A DNA stretch of 64,000 nt, taken from the NCBI RefSeq assembly GCF_018449775.1, contig NZ_JAAVVB010000001.1, positions 62,001-126,000 on the forward strand, in the 5' to 3' direction. Below, in pieces: positions 32,970 through 41,786 of this stretch (position 1 is its first letter; every line of letters starts with the position of its first letter). The notes beneath the pieces are model-generated. The model did not search any database. It was not told where the DNA came from and worked only from the letters and a program-made list of their open reading frames with translations. Position numbers and translations under genes: made by a program. The stretch comes from Mucilaginibacter sp. dw_454 (GTDB lineage: Bacteria > Bacteroidota > Bacteroidia > Sphingobacteriales > Sphingobacteriaceae).

Positions 32970-33458
32970 ATGAAAAAGTGCCTGTTAACTATTGCAATTT
33001 ATTTAAGCTGCGCGCATGCGTTTGGCCAAAGCACAAGTTTGCTTAACCTCATTAACATGACCAGCCTGAATAATGAGCAAGCTGGCAACAATCTAACTGC
33101 TAACAAAGCCTGGGCGCTGCAATATGGCGAAGATCAGAACGGTATGGTGGTTGAACACTATCAAACTACCGGCGTGGTGCAAAACAAAAAGGAAACCATT
33201 ATTTTAGGGCAAGGGTACAAAACTGCAAATGGCGGCATATTACACACCATCAGTTACGTTAGCCCTAACCCGCAGGACGTGATAAATTTGGCAGGGCAGG
33301 CCAAAGCAAGTCTGCTCATCCAGAACTTCCGCGGATCTGATAAAGATTACAATATTTATATCTACGAAAGCATACTGTACCACATGGTGGTGCGTATAAG
33401 CCTTAATAATGATAAAGGCGTTATTGATATCACCCAGAAACAAATCTTTGTTGAGTAG
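32970..33458 (+). CDS. Exported hypothetical protein (162 residues)
   Basis: A signal peptide (MKKCLLTIAIYLSCAHAFGQ) precedes a beta-rich soluble domain (AWALQYGEDQNGMVVEHYQTTG, KETIILGQGYKTANGGILHT, HMVVRISLNNDKGVIDITQ). No motif or family recognised. It follows the DUF3810 gene by 55 nt on the same strand and ends head-to-head with a minus-strand gene 3 nt away, so transcripts converge closely. Confidence 0.75.
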   Translation: MKKCLLTIAIYLSCAHAFGQSTSLLNLINMTSLNNEQAGNNLTANKAWALQYGEDQNGMVVEHYQTTGVVQNKKETIILGQGYKTANGGILHTISYVSPNPQDVINLAGQAKASLLIQNFRGSDKDYNIYIYESILYHMVVRISLNNDKGVIDITQKQIFVE

Positions 33459-33461
33459 GCT

Positions 33462-33713
33462 TTAAAAGGCGTAAGATCGGTAGTGGCTAATGTGCTTTTC
33501 CAGTTGATCCATCACCGCTTTCTTTAAACGGCCCTTGTAGCAAACAATTTTGTTTTGGGGTGTGTACGTAACCTCACCCAAAACCTCGCCGTGTTTAATT
33601 ACCCTGAAGTTGCCTTCGTTGCTGGGCATAACGGTAATGTTTAGTTCTTCATTAGCGTCGTTTACCAATACGTGGAACTGGCGCTGCGGCATAAATCCTG
33701 TTTGCTGTGACAT
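33462..33713 (-). CDS. Small hypothetical protein (83 residues)
   Basis: Soluble, beta-rich and then helical (QFHVLVNDANEELNITVMPS, FRVIKHGEVLGEVTYTP, LKKAVMDQLEKHISHYRS). The layout of a small four-strand sheet with a C-terminal helix is plausible, but no known family fits with confidence. A second ATG six codons in (MPQRQFH) could be the start. No close neighbours on its strand upstream except thioredoxin (184 nt). Confidence 0.7.
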   Translation of the reverse strand: MSQQTGFMPQRQFHVLVNDANEELNITVMPSNEGNFRVIKHGEVLGEVTYTPQNKIVCYKGRLKKAVMDQLEKHISHYRSYAF

Positions 33714-33897
33714 GATGCACCTCCCGGTTTAAAAAGCCTTTCTCTTACTGTTTATACGTTGGCAGATAGTATATGGTTATAACAGCAGGAAGCAACAAAT
33801 AGTATGTGCTAAATTTACTTTTTGTGTCAATCGTTTGTTATATTTCAAACTTAGCTGGTCAGTATGAACTGCTAACTAAATTGCTGTTAAATAATGG

Positions 33898-34194
33898 TTA
33901 TAAATATTGCGTTATAATTTGCTGTAACTGGTTAGCTTGTATCACGCCGCTTTGGCGCCATTTGGTTTGACCCTGTTTAAAAATCATGAGGGTAGGTACT
34001 CCCTGAACGTTGTAGGCACTGGCGGCCGCCGGGTTTTTGTCGACATCAATTTTAATGATGGTTACTTTGTCGCCCATGGCGCTTTTAACCTGTTGTAAAA
34101 TAGGCGCCATCATTTTACAGGGGCCGCACCACTCGGCCGAAAAATCAACCAATACGGGTTTCTCTGAAGCTATGATTTCCTGAAAATTTGCCAT
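33898..34194 (-). CDS. trxA: Thioredoxin
   Basis: Compact 98-residue thioredoxin with active site WCGPCK (Cys23, Cys26), buried Asp17 in VLVDFSAEW and cis-Pro loop GVPTLMIF near residue 66. Lacks a signal peptide and therefore reduces disulfides in the cytoplasm, with electrons from thioredoxin reductase encoded elsewhere. Slightly shorter than E. coli TrxA (109) because the N-terminal strand is trimmed. Stands alone. Confidence 0.95.
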   Translation of the reverse strand: MANFQEIIASEKPVLVDFSAEWCGPCKMMAPILQQVKSAMGDKVTIIKIDVDKNPAAASAYNVQGVPTLMIFKQGQTKWRQSGVIQANQLQQIITQYL

Positions 34195-34283
34195 GGTACT
34201 ACAAATGGTATTTATAGTATAACCATTTTAAGCCAAATGTGTTTGTGATTTTATATCTCTGGCTTCACTATACCCCATATCAC

Positions 34284-34523
34284 CTAAGCTCTGGAAAGCC
34301 TTTTGGCAAAAAACGACTTTTTACACCTGGCACAAAAGTATTTACGTACAGGTATAAAGAATAAAAGTGTCCTCAATAGCCAGCCTCTGTGTAACTGGTA
34401 ATGGTGTGGCGTGCCACATCTTGGACAATATTGATATTTTGGATCCGGAAGCGGCTTGAAGTCTGTCAATTTCCTATTGAAATAAGGTAGCTGTATGTAA
34501 ACATCTATATACGGTATATTCAA
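34284..34523 (-). CDS. Small zinc-ribbon protein
   Basis: Two Cys pairs, YCPRCGTPH (about 33-36) and FCARCKKSF (about 64-67), suit one zinc site; between them are hydrophobic WLLRTLLFFIPVR residues that may insert into or touch a membrane. The only available start is TTG (reading MNIPYIDVYIQ); no ATG is in frame nearby, so the true N-terminus is uncertain. 79 residues as read. The family is not identified; nucleic acid binding is possible but not shown. Confidence 0.65.
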   Translation of the reverse strand: MNIPYIDVYIQLPYFNRKLTDFKPLPDPKYQYCPRCGTPHHYQLHRGWLLRTLLFFIPVRKYFCARCKKSFFAKRLSRA

Positions 34524-34572
34524 TAGGGGAGTTGCAAAAATAAAAAAATTTCTATTAACGATAGATACTTAT

Positions 34573-34935
34573 TTAAGTAAGATTTTTGATTTTATCCAGC
34601 AATTCATTCATTTCAAATGGTTTAGCTAAAAAATCATCAGCGCCGGCAGCCATGGCCGATTCTTTAATGTCCCGGCTGGCAGAAATCATAATAACAGGAA
34701 TATTTTTGGTGGTTTCCAGTTGTTTAAGCTTTTTACAGATATCCCTGCCATCTTCTCCTGACATCCATATGTCTAATAACAATAAGTCTGGTAGTTCGTC
34801 TTTGAGGTCAAGCACATCGGCACCGTCGCCGGTAGTTGTTACCTGGTATCCTTCAAATTCAAGCAACATTTCAATAGCATCTACAATACCTGGATCGTCA
34901 TCAGCTATCATGATCTTTTTAGGGAGATGTGTCAT
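34573..34935 (-). CDS. Single-domain response regulator (CheY-like), second copy
   Basis: Receiver domain only, 120 residues: acidic triplet Asp12-Asp13-Asp14, phospho-acceptor Asp55 (LLLLDIWMSG), Ser85 (VIMISA) and Lys105 (LAKPFE). Compared with the receiver at 1.0-1.3 kb it has the same length but different surface residues; they are two independent signalling outputs. No histidine kinase gene is near. Long AT-rich region upstream. Confidence 0.93.
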   Translation of the reverse strand: MTHLPKKIMIADDDPGIVDAIEMLLEFEGYQVTTTGDGADVLDLKDELPDLLLLDIWMSGEDGRDICKKLKQLETTKNIPVIMISASRDIKESAMAAGADDFLAKPFEMNELLDKIKNLT

Positions 34936-35359
34936 TTTGTATAAGATGTTTGAAACATTAAAAAGCTACGTATGCAACTCCTCAATCAACGTCCTGAAAA
35001 TATTCTTATTTTGCGTAAAATGCAAATCAGAAAAGGCGTTTATTTTTGATAAAACTGTATATCTATATAAAACAATAAACCCCGGAGCACGCTTTTGTTT
35101 TATTAAAAACGGCATTTTAATAAGCTTTAAAGGTGGACAAATTAGGTACAGCAATCGATTGTTTGTAAATTATACTTATAGGATACTTATTTAATTTATG
35201 GGTTAAATAAAGCCCATGATATCTAATAAATACTTTGAGGGTATTTGCGCTACTCTTTGCGGTTGTACAATTAGTTTCTAATTAAATGGTTATAAAATTT
35301 CTTGCACAATGCGGCGGTAATGTTCGGTTCTGCTAACTTGGCATTTTATCTACAATCAA
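34936..35359. other. AT-rich 424-nt intergenic region between divergent genes
   Basis: No convincing gene. A 62-codon minus-strand frame lies here but has poor codon usage and many rare hydrophobic runs. TTTATGGGTTAAATAAAGCCCATGA near 35196-35220 can form a weak hairpin (ATGGG / CCCAT). Promoters for both neighbours must lie here, but no clear TAnnTTTG with TTG at -33 was found. Confidence 0.5.
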
Positions 35360-37507
35360 ATGTCAATACAATTCCAGCTTCGTCGCAAATTTTGCCTTCT
35401 ATTATTGCTGTTTGTTTGCGCTGCTGCACGCGCGCAGCAGCCTGCTTTTGCTGGTGCTTTGAGAGAATTATTTAAAGGACCGGTAAGCGACGAACAGCGC
35501 GACCAATGGCTGGCCGGTTTAAAGGACTGGCGCAATAAACAAAAGGCCGATCTGCATTACGATAACTCTTTATATGCTAACCCCAAACTGAAGTGGGTTA
35601 ACCATACTTTCATTTATGTGCAAATGATGGCGCACGATCGTTTTTTTTATGATCCTGTTGCCCGTAAATATACCGTTGCACGTTACCTGGCCGATTTAAA
35701 GAAGCGCTATGGCGGTATTGATGCAGTGCTGATATGGCCCACCTATCCAAACATAGGCGTAGATAACCGCAACCAATTTGACCTGACCGCAGATTTACCC
35801 GGCGGACCCGCAGCTGTAAAGCAAATGATCAAAGATTTTAAAGCGCAGGGCGTGCATGTGTTTTTCCCGATCATGATCTGGGATCATGGTACCCGAAAGA
35901 TACAATTGCCTATGTCTGAAGCTTTGGTTAAAGAGATGAAAGCCCTAGGAGCCGATGGCATGAACGGCGATACCATGTTGGGCGTGTCTGAGGATTTTTA
36001 TCAATACACCAAAAGCGAAAATTATCCGCTGGCTTTTCAGCCTGAGTTGTCTGTAAGCAATCTTAAGATGTTAGAATGGAACCGCTTGAGTTGGGGGTAT
36101 TTCTTTAATTATGAGCAAACGCCCGGCGTATCCATTTACAAATGGCTCGAGCCACAGCACCAGGTAAACATAACCAACCGCTGGGCCATTGATAAAACCT
36201 TCGACCTGCAATGGGCTTTTTTTAACGGCGTTGGCTATAACGCGTGGGAGAACGTTTGGGCCGTTTGGAACCAGATCCCTGAGCGGTATGCAGAAGCAAT
36301 CCGCCGTATCAGTGCTGTTTACCACGCTTACCCGGATAGCTGGAGCAGTAAAGATTGGGAGCCCTATATTCCCGTACTTCAAAAAAATATTTATGCATCT
36401 AAATTCCCGTCAGCGGGGCGCACAGTTTATACGTTTATTAATCGCGATAGCGTAGAAATTAAAGGTAAACAAATCAGCCTGCCTTATCACAAAGGACAAA
36501 CCTATTATGATCTTTGGAACGGAAAGATGCTAAAGCCTGAGCTAGCAGGGGATAAGGCTGTTTTAAGCTTTGATATTGAAGGATTTGGCTACGGAGCTAT
36601 ATTGATTGCTGATGGCGCCTTGAAGCCAGCAGAGCACGCCTTTCTTAATAATATGTCCATCATGAGTAAGCGCAAGCTGAAAACTTATGCTACCGACTGG
36701 AGACCTATCCCGCAACAAATGATCGCGATAGCTAAGACCAAAATCCCCGCCAAACAGCCTGACGGTATGGTAAAGATACCCGGCACCAACAACTACCAAT
36801 TTGAATCGGCAGGGGTGATTATTGAGGGTAATGAACTGCCCGATGCTGTGGGCGTGCAGCATAGCTGGCAATCGCATCCGTCGAGATCGCAAAAACATGA
36901 AATGAGTGTGCCGTCGTTTTACATAGACAAGTACCCCGTTACCAATAAACAGTTTAAGCAGTTTTTAAAAGCTACCCAATATCATCCTGCCGATGGTCAT
37001 AACTTTTTGAAAGACTGGGTAAAAGGCGACTATGCCGAAGGTGCCGCAAACCAACCGGTAACCTGGGTGTCGTTAGATGATGCCCGTGCCTATGCTAAAT
37101 GGGCGGGTAAACGGCTGCCGCACGAGTGGGAGTGGCAATATGCCGCGCAAGGTACCGATGGCCGTAAATATCCCTGGGGTAATGATGATATCAAGACCAA
37201 TTATCCGCCCGCAGATACCACGCGCAGCATGCGTAAACCAACCGCTGTGGATGCTTATCCATCAGGCGCCAGCCCGTTTGGTGTAATAGACATGGTAGGC
37301 AACGTTTGGCAATGGACGGACGAATACCACGATCTGCATAGCCGTACTGCTATTATTAAAGGCAGCAGCTACTTTCATGCCCAAACATCGGGCTGGTATT
37401 TTCCGCCGGCATTAGAGGTTAATAAATATGGCAAATACCTGCTCATGGCACCAAGTATTGACAGGGCAGGCACTATTGGTTTTAGATGTGTTGTGGATGC
37501 GGAGTAG
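35360..37507 (+). CDS. Exported fusion of a glycosidase-like TIM-barrel domain and a formylglycine-generating-enzyme-like (SUMF1) domain
   Basis: A signal peptide (cut after AAARAQ) leads into about 400 residues with TIM-barrel-like strands (GGIDAVLIWPTYPNIGVDN, GVHVFFPIMIWDHG, LGADGMNGDTMLGV, VNITNRWAIDKTFDLQWAF), a C-terminal beta-sandwich (to about 425), then a linker and an FGE-sulfatase domain (about 505-713): FYIDKYPVTNKQFKQFL, ANQPVTWVSLDDARAYAKWAGKRLPHEWEWQYAA, YPWGND, DMVGNVWQWTDE and IGFRCV. FGE-like domains act on copper or iron and modify cysteine or other substrates; in many Bacteroidota they are carbohydrate-linked lectin-like or regulatory modules. The N-terminal half carries acidic residues at strand ends but no family could be named with certainty. 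Location periplasmic or secreted. Confidence 0.75.
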   Translation: MSIQFQLRRKFCLLLLLFVCAAARAQQPAFAGALRELFKGPVSDEQRDQWLAGLKDWRNKQKADLHYDNSLYANPKLKWVNHTFIYVQMMAHDRFFYDPVARKYTVARYLADLKKRYGGIDAVLIWPTYPNIGVDNRNQFDLTADLPGGPAAVKQMIKDFKAQGVHVFFPIMIWDHGTRKIQLPMSEALVKEMKALGADGMNGDTMLGVSEDFYQYTKSENYPLAFQPELSVSNLKMLEWNRLSWGYFFNYEQTPGVSIYKWLEPQHQVNITNRWAIDKTFDLQWAFFNGVGYNAWENVWAVWNQIPERYAEAIRRISAVYHAYPDSWSSKDWEPYIPVLQKNIYASKFPSAGRTVYTFINRDSVEIKGKQISLPYHKGQTYYDLWNGKMLKPELAGDKAVLSFDIEGFGYGAILIADGALKPAEHAFLNNMSIMSKRKLKTYATDWRPIPQQMIAIAKTKIPAKQPDGMVKIPGTNNYQFESAGVIIEGNELPDAVGVQHSWQSHPSRSQKHEMSVPSFYIDKYPVTNKQFKQFLKATQYHPADGHNFLKDWVKGDYAEGAANQPVTWVSLDDARAYAKWAGKRLPHEWEWQYAAQGTDGRKYPWGNDDIKTNYPPADTTRSMRKPTAVDAYPSGASPFGVIDMVGNVWQWTDEYHDLHSRTAIIKGSSYFHAQTSGWYFPPALEVNKYGKYLLMAPSIDRAGTIGFRCVVDAE

Positions 37508-37525
37508 AACCAGTCTATCAGCGTA

Positions 37526-37614
37526 GGACTCACCCCGACTACGCTACGCTGGTCGACCCTCTTTCCGCCGCAGGCGATGAGGGTGGTCGAACGAAGTGAA
37601 GACCGGGTGAGTCC
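37526..37614. repeat. Palindromic intergenic element (family D)
   Basis: GGACTCACCCCGACTACGC at the left and GAAGACCGGGTGAGTCC at the right pair; inner CCAGCG/GTCGACCCTC and GAGGGTGGTCGA arms pair, with CCGCCGCAGGCG in the loop. Short version (89 bp) of the 25.3-kb element, between convergent genes. Confidence 0.83.
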
Positions 37615-37630
37615 CCCGGCGGTAACAAAC

Positions 37631-37661
37631 AAAAAAGGCGACCCATTCCCGGGTCGCCTTT
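37631..37661. terminator. Bidirectional intrinsic terminator
   Basis: AAAGGCGACCC and GGGTCGCCTTT pair around a short loop, with A-run left and T-run right; serves the fusion gene and the DUF2723 gene, which converge here. Confidence 0.87.
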
Positions 37662-37680
37662 CTCCTATATGCTGATATTT

Positions 37681-40600
37681 TTATTGTCCTGCTGGTCCGC
37701 CTTGTTGTTGCTGTTGGCTAAACAGGGCGCCAAATACGGTTTCGTATTTTTTACCCTCGGCGTCCAGTTTGCCGGCCAGTTGGGTTTGGTGATTTTGCTT
37801 GGCAGCGTCGGCCATTTCATAAAGCAGCTGAACACCCATTTGCACATCGCGGCCACTAAACATGCCCGTGTTGTCCTGCATCTGGCGGTTTGCATACTCC
37901 AGTTGGTCAACCACATAATCATTAATGCTGTTTACATAGCGGTTGGCCAGGTTAACATCACCTAATTTATAAGCCGATTGTGCTATATAGAACCTTGCAC
38001 CGGTAATGCGCATATCTACTTTCAGATCAGGCATATTCTCATCGTATTTGTGTAATGCTTTAAGCGCTAAATCATTTTGGCCCTTGGCAATCAGGTTTTG
38101 AATCATGTCCATAAAGGTAGTATTCATTACCGGGTAGAACATGGTGGTCGACTCATGATCCAGGTATTTAGCTGTTTTAAATCGGCCAAATTTAAACTTG
38201 TTCATTAAGTTGTTGTACATGGTCATGGTGTTTACCCTTGACTGGTCATTTGCTGCAGTATCAGCTTTTAACGGCATCAGGTGGAAAACAAAACCTTCTT
38301 TATACAAATAGGGCTGCAAACCAATCAGGTTTTCGCTACCTACGGTAATAGCAAAGCAGATAGGTCTTTTCCAGTTGTTGTGCGCCAATATATCCAGCAT
38401 AGCCAGGTTATCTTTGCGCACATAGTTTGAAGTATATTTAAACTTCATGGTATCGGCAATTAAGCTCTGCAGCTCGGCAGGTACCACGTTGTTTTTAAGT
38501 ACATCATCTTTGTTAATGGTAATTTTAAAGTTTTTGGTTGGCAGGTAGTTAGCCGTTTCGCCGCTTTGATAAGTTGCCATTACGCGCGGATCGTCTGACG
38601 AAATAAAATCAAACACATCTTTTACTTCGGTATAGCCGGGCAGTTTAGCATCGCGGAAGTATAATACATCGCGCACGCCGTCTTTGTATTTATCAAAAGG
38701 CATGGTAATAGGCAATGCATCAGCCTCATTCATTTTACGCTGCATCTGGCGTATGTACCAGTCGCCGGTAAATAAGCTTAAGTTAACCAAACGTACGTCC
38801 GGGCGTATGTTTTCTACTTCCTGGTCATACCATAAAGAGTAAGTGTCATTATCGCCATAAGTAAACAAAATGGCGTTTTTAGGGCACGACATGAGGTAGT
38901 TATAAGCCATATCATGCGCAATCATTTTAGTAGAGCGGTCATGCGCTTTCCATTCTTCGGCTGCCAGTACAGTTGGTACGGCAAGCAGGCACACCAGTAT
39001 GGCAGCAAAGGCAGCATTACGGTTAGCCAAAGCTCTTCTTAATACATCGGCAACTGCAACAACCCCAAGGCCAATCCATATGGCAAAGGCGTAGAATGAG
39101 CCCACGTAAGAGTAATCCCGCTCGCGTGGTTGTACCGATGGCTGGTTAACATAAATAACAATAGCCATACCGGTAAAGAAAAATAATAAAGCAACAATCA
39201 GCGCGTCGCGTTTTTTATTTTTAAAGTGATACCAAAGGCCGAATAAGCCCAATATCAATGGTAAGGCAAACAATGGGGTATGGGTGCGGCTTTCTGTAAC
39301 CGCTTTTGGCAAATGTTTAAAGCTGTCTATGATACCGGTGGTCCAGTCGCCATCTACATAGCCTTTAAAGCCACCCATTTGCATCTGTCCGTCGCCATCA
39401 TTAACACGGCCTGCAAAATTCCACATGAAGTATCTAAAATACATCATGTAGCTTTGCCAGCTTACAAAAAACTTCAGGTTGTCTACAAAGGTAGGTTTAT
39501 CCTGCTGACCCATTTGCAGCCACTCACGATAGAAAGCCGGATCTTGCCCCTCGGTACTGTACATACGCGGGAAGAAGGTGGTATGATCATAAACAAAGTT
39601 TTGTGCCTTGCCAGAGATCTCGTATTTGGTGTCGCCTTTGCGGTACATGTTGGCACCGTCGGTTTGATCAATAATCTGCGCATCAAAATAAGGGCCGCTC
39701 AGCAATGGTGTTTCGCCGTATTGGATACGGTTTAAGTAACCATTTAAGGTAAATGCATTGTCCGGGTGCGAGTTATCCAAATTAGTATTTGCGGTAGCGC
39801 GAATAGGGATGTATATAAATGAGCTGTAACCAAAATAAACAAAGGCAACGCATAAAAATGCCAGGTTCATGGTTGGTTTATTTTTGCGGATACTGTAAAT
39901 AATACCGGCAACTAATACTGCTATTAACAACAGGAAGAAGAAGAATGAACCCGTACCAAAACCAAGGCCCAGCGTGTTTACAAAGAACAAATCGAAGTAG
40001 GCTGATAGTTGGATAGTCCAGTTACGGATACCAAATTGCACCAAACCTAATATTACAATACTGATAAAAAATGCAATCCAGGCACTTTTAACTGTGATTT
40101 TGCTGCTGCGTTTAAAGTAATAAACCAGTGCTAGCGCAGGTATAGTTAATAAGTTCAATAAGTGGATACCGATAGATAAACCGATAACGTACGCAATGAA
40201 AACAATCCATTTGTCGGCACCGGGCTCGTCGGCATGGGCATCCCATTTCAACATCGCCCAAAATACCAAAGCGGTACAAAGCGATGACCACGCAAATACA
40301 ATGGTTTCAACTGCCGAGAACCAGAAAGTATCGGTATAAGCAAAGGCTAAAGCGCCTACCAGGCCTGCACCCATAATTAGTATAGTGCGGGTGGTATCTT
40401 CGTCGTCGGTAGCATCGGCTTTAGCCGGAATTAATTTTTTAGCGAAAGCAGTGATCGTCCAAAATAAGAACATAATAGTACCGCCACTAGCCAATGCCGA
40501 ACCCATGTTGGTGAAAAACGGCACCTTGGCATTATTGCCGAAAGACAACAGCGAGAAAAACTTGCCCAACATGGCAAATACCGGATAACCCGGTTGGTGC

Positions 40601-40743
40601 GCAACCTGTAAACGGAACGCGCAGGAGATAAACTCGCCGCAATCCCAGAAACTTACAGAAGGCTCTAATGTTAAAATATAGGTTGTTGCTGCTATTACAA
40701 AGCAAAGCCACCCTAACAGGTTATTGATTTTTTTGTACTGCAT
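37681..40743 (-). CDS. DUF2723 (GT117-like) large membrane glycosyltransferase-like protein
   Basis: The N-terminal half (1-620) has about fourteen membrane helices and starts with the DUF2723 signature: YILTLEPSVSFWDCGEFISCAFRLQVAHQPGYP, in which Asp34, Glu37 and His47 recall the catalytic acidic loop of PMT/ArnT-type glycosyltransferases. The C-terminal part is a soluble periplasmic domain with helical repeats and ends in a Gln-rich tail (FSQQQQQGGPAGQ). 1020 residues. The family (GT117) is widespread in Bacteroidota and is thought to transfer a sugar onto proteins or glycans; substrate not fixed. Preceded by a palindromic operator-like sequence. Confidence 0.88.
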   Translation of the reverse strand: MQYKKINNLLGWLCFVIAATTYILTLEPSVSFWDCGEFISCAFRLQVAHQPGYPVFAMLGKFFSLLSFGNNAKVPFFTNMGSALASGGTIMFLFWTITAFAKKLIPAKADATDDEDTTRTILIMGAGLVGALAFAYTDTFWFSAVETIVFAWSSLCTALVFWAMLKWDAHADEPGADKWIVFIAYVIGLSIGIHLLNLLTIPALALVYYFKRSSKITVKSAWIAFFISIVILGLVQFGIRNWTIQLSAYFDLFFVNTLGLGFGTGSFFFFLLLIAVLVAGIIYSIRKNKPTMNLAFLCVAFVYFGYSSFIYIPIRATANTNLDNSHPDNAFTLNGYLNRIQYGETPLLSGPYFDAQIIDQTDGANMYRKGDTKYEISGKAQNFVYDHTTFFPRMYSTEGQDPAFYREWLQMGQQDKPTFVDNLKFFVSWQSYMMYFRYFMWNFAGRVNDGDGQMQMGGFKGYVDGDWTTGIIDSFKHLPKAVTESRTHTPLFALPLILGLFGLWYHFKNKKRDALIVALLFFFTGMAIVIYVNQPSVQPRERDYSYVGSFYAFAIWIGLGVVAVADVLRRALANRNAAFAAILVCLLAVPTVLAAEEWKAHDRSTKMIAHDMAYNYLMSCPKNAILFTYGDNDTYSLWYDQEVENIRPDVRLVNLSLFTGDWYIRQMQRKMNEADALPITMPFDKYKDGVRDVLYFRDAKLPGYTEVKDVFDFISSDDPRVMATYQSGETANYLPTKNFKITINKDDVLKNNVVPAELQSLIADTMKFKYTSNYVRKDNLAMLDILAHNNWKRPICFAITVGSENLIGLQPYLYKEGFVFHLMPLKADTAANDQSRVNTMTMYNNLMNKFKFGRFKTAKYLDHESTTMFYPVMNTTFMDMIQNLIAKGQNDLALKALHKYDENMPDLKVDMRITGARFYIAQSAYKLGDVNLANRYVNSINDYVVDQLEYANRQMQDNTGMFSGRDVQMGVQLLYEMADAAKQNHQTQLAGKLDAEGKKYETVFGALFSQQQQQGGPAGQ

Positions 40744-40788
40744 GGATTATAGTATAGTTTTATTCAATTTGGTAAATATCTATATTTT

Positions 40789-40827
40789 AGATGTTAAAAA
40801 TTAGATCACGCCAGGTGATTAACATCT
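40789..40827. promoter_or_regulatory. Nested inverted repeat in the DUF2723 upstream region
   Basis: AGATGTTAA and TTAACATCT form an outer 9-bp perfect repeat; inside, GATCAC and GTGAT repeat each other in inverted form. Located 46 nt before the ATG; either an operator or a hairpin in the leader RNA. Confidence 0.4.
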
Positions 40828-40909
40828 TTTAACACATTTGCGCAAAGATGATAAAATTACTTTAAGAGTTATAACCGGGTTGAAGGTTTGTGAGAAAATC
40901 AATTTTAAG

Positions 40910-41157
40910 TAATAACCCTCTTTCCCGCTTGCAGAAGAGAGGGCCGACCATCCGCCTTAAGGCGGAGTAGTCGGGGTGAGTACCCGGCGAACAGGGCTAA
41001 TGGCGTTTCCGCCTTTAGGCGGACCAGACTATCCGCTCCTTCAGGCCTTAATCACAGGCCGGTATCCACTTCAATCCTTAACGCGGAGGACTCAGCCGGT
41101 CTTTGCTTCGCTCGACCACCCTCTCTTCGCCTTTGGCGGAAAGAGGGTTAGTTATTA
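40910..41157. repeat. Large palindromic element (family D), 248 bp
   Basis: TAATAACCCTCTTTCCCGC at the left pairs with GGCGGAAAGAGGGTTAGTTA at the right, and AAGAGAGGG with CCCTCTCTT. The centre holds CCGCCTTAAGGCGG and CCGCCTTTAGGCGG, two small self-complementary boxes 58 nt apart, and a GGTGAGT near the middle. It lies upstream of the DUF2723 gene. Confidence 0.8.
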
Positions 41158-41167
41158 AGCCAACAAA

Positions 41168-41199
41168 AAACGGATGCCTTATTAGAAAAGCATCCGTTT
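41168..41199 (-). terminator. Intrinsic terminator after the 69-residue gene
   Basis: AAACGGATGC and GCATCCGTTT pair across a 12-nt loop; on the minus strand the T-run TTTTTTG follows. Confidence 0.8.
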
Positions 41200-41225
41200 A
41201 TTATAATACAGCGAGTGTGCGGTAT

Positions 41226-41435
41226 TTAGATTTTTATGATCCGGGTATCTTTTTTCGGTTGATCGTTGGGACGTAACAACGCCGGCACTAACTTGATGAT
41301 GCCAATAACCGCACTGCCAATTAACACCAGAGCTTTAAAGCCAAAATGTACAAAAGGCTTCATTACTTCCCAGTTATGTTTGTTGAGGTAAGTACCCCGG
41401 TTATCGCGATTATATTTTGCAGGTTGGTTTGCCAT
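41226..41435 (-). CDS. Small basic hypothetical protein (69 residues)
   Basis: Begins MANQPAKYNRDNRGTYLNKHN, carries one hydrophobic segment (LVLIGSAVIGIIKLVPALL) and ends PNDQPKKDTRIIKI. Probably a single-pass membrane peptide. Has its own terminator. No family recognised. Confidence 0.7.
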   Translation of the reverse strand: MANQPAKYNRDNRGTYLNKHNWEVMKPFVHFGFKALVLIGSAVIGIIKLVPALLRPNDQPKKDTRIIKI

Positions 41436-41483
41436 GATCTGTTATTTAGGTTAACCTAAGCCATAATCGGGCCATTATTGCGA

Positions 41484-41515
41484 TTTGCACTTATGGACAC
41501 AATAAGTTAGCTTTA
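41484..41515 (+). promoter_or_regulatory. Promoter overlapping the start of the small membrane-protein gene
   Basis: TTTG (41484-41487), 20-nt spacer, TAGCTTTA (41508-41515), one mismatch from consensus. The ATG at 41517 is one base behind the -7 element, so RNA would begin beyond it and use the third ATG (41523) without a leader. Confidence 0.5.
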
Positions 41516-41516
41516 T

Positions 41517-41702
41517 ATGATGATGAAAAGCGCAATTAGCGCGGGTATCACAGCTCTGCTAACTACAATCACCGTTTTAATAATAGGTAAAGAACACAGT
41601 TTTTGGATATATCTGGGGATATATGCTATGTATTCTATTTTGGTGTATTTGGGTACAAGCTGGTGGTCAAAAAGAGCACTTGCCAAATCGCAGCAGGATT
41701 AA
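41517..41702 (+). CDS. Small membrane protein (61 residues)
   Basis: Two hydrophobic helices (ISAGITALLTTITVLIIG and FWIYLGIYAMYSILVYLG) and a polar C-terminus. Three consecutive ATG codons (41517, 41520, 41523) are possible starts; the promoter position favours the third. Function unknown. Confidence 0.7.
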   Translation: MMMKSAISAGITALLTTITVLIIGKEHSFWIYLGIYAMYSILVYLGTSWWSKRALAKSQQD

Positions 41703-41786
41703 CCTTTATCGTTTAGATGTAGAGACGCAATATTTTGCGTCTTGATTTAGGTAGTCCAAACTGGTCCACATTTTCAATCAGATCAC

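Noticed and set aside
34966..35154. 62-codon minus-strand frame upstream of the second response regulator
   Set aside because: AT-rich, atypical residues and no promoter or family; treated as non-coding.
40976..41158. Plus-strand 60-codon frame in the long D element
   Set aside because: It consists entirely of repeat arms; no family and no promoter.
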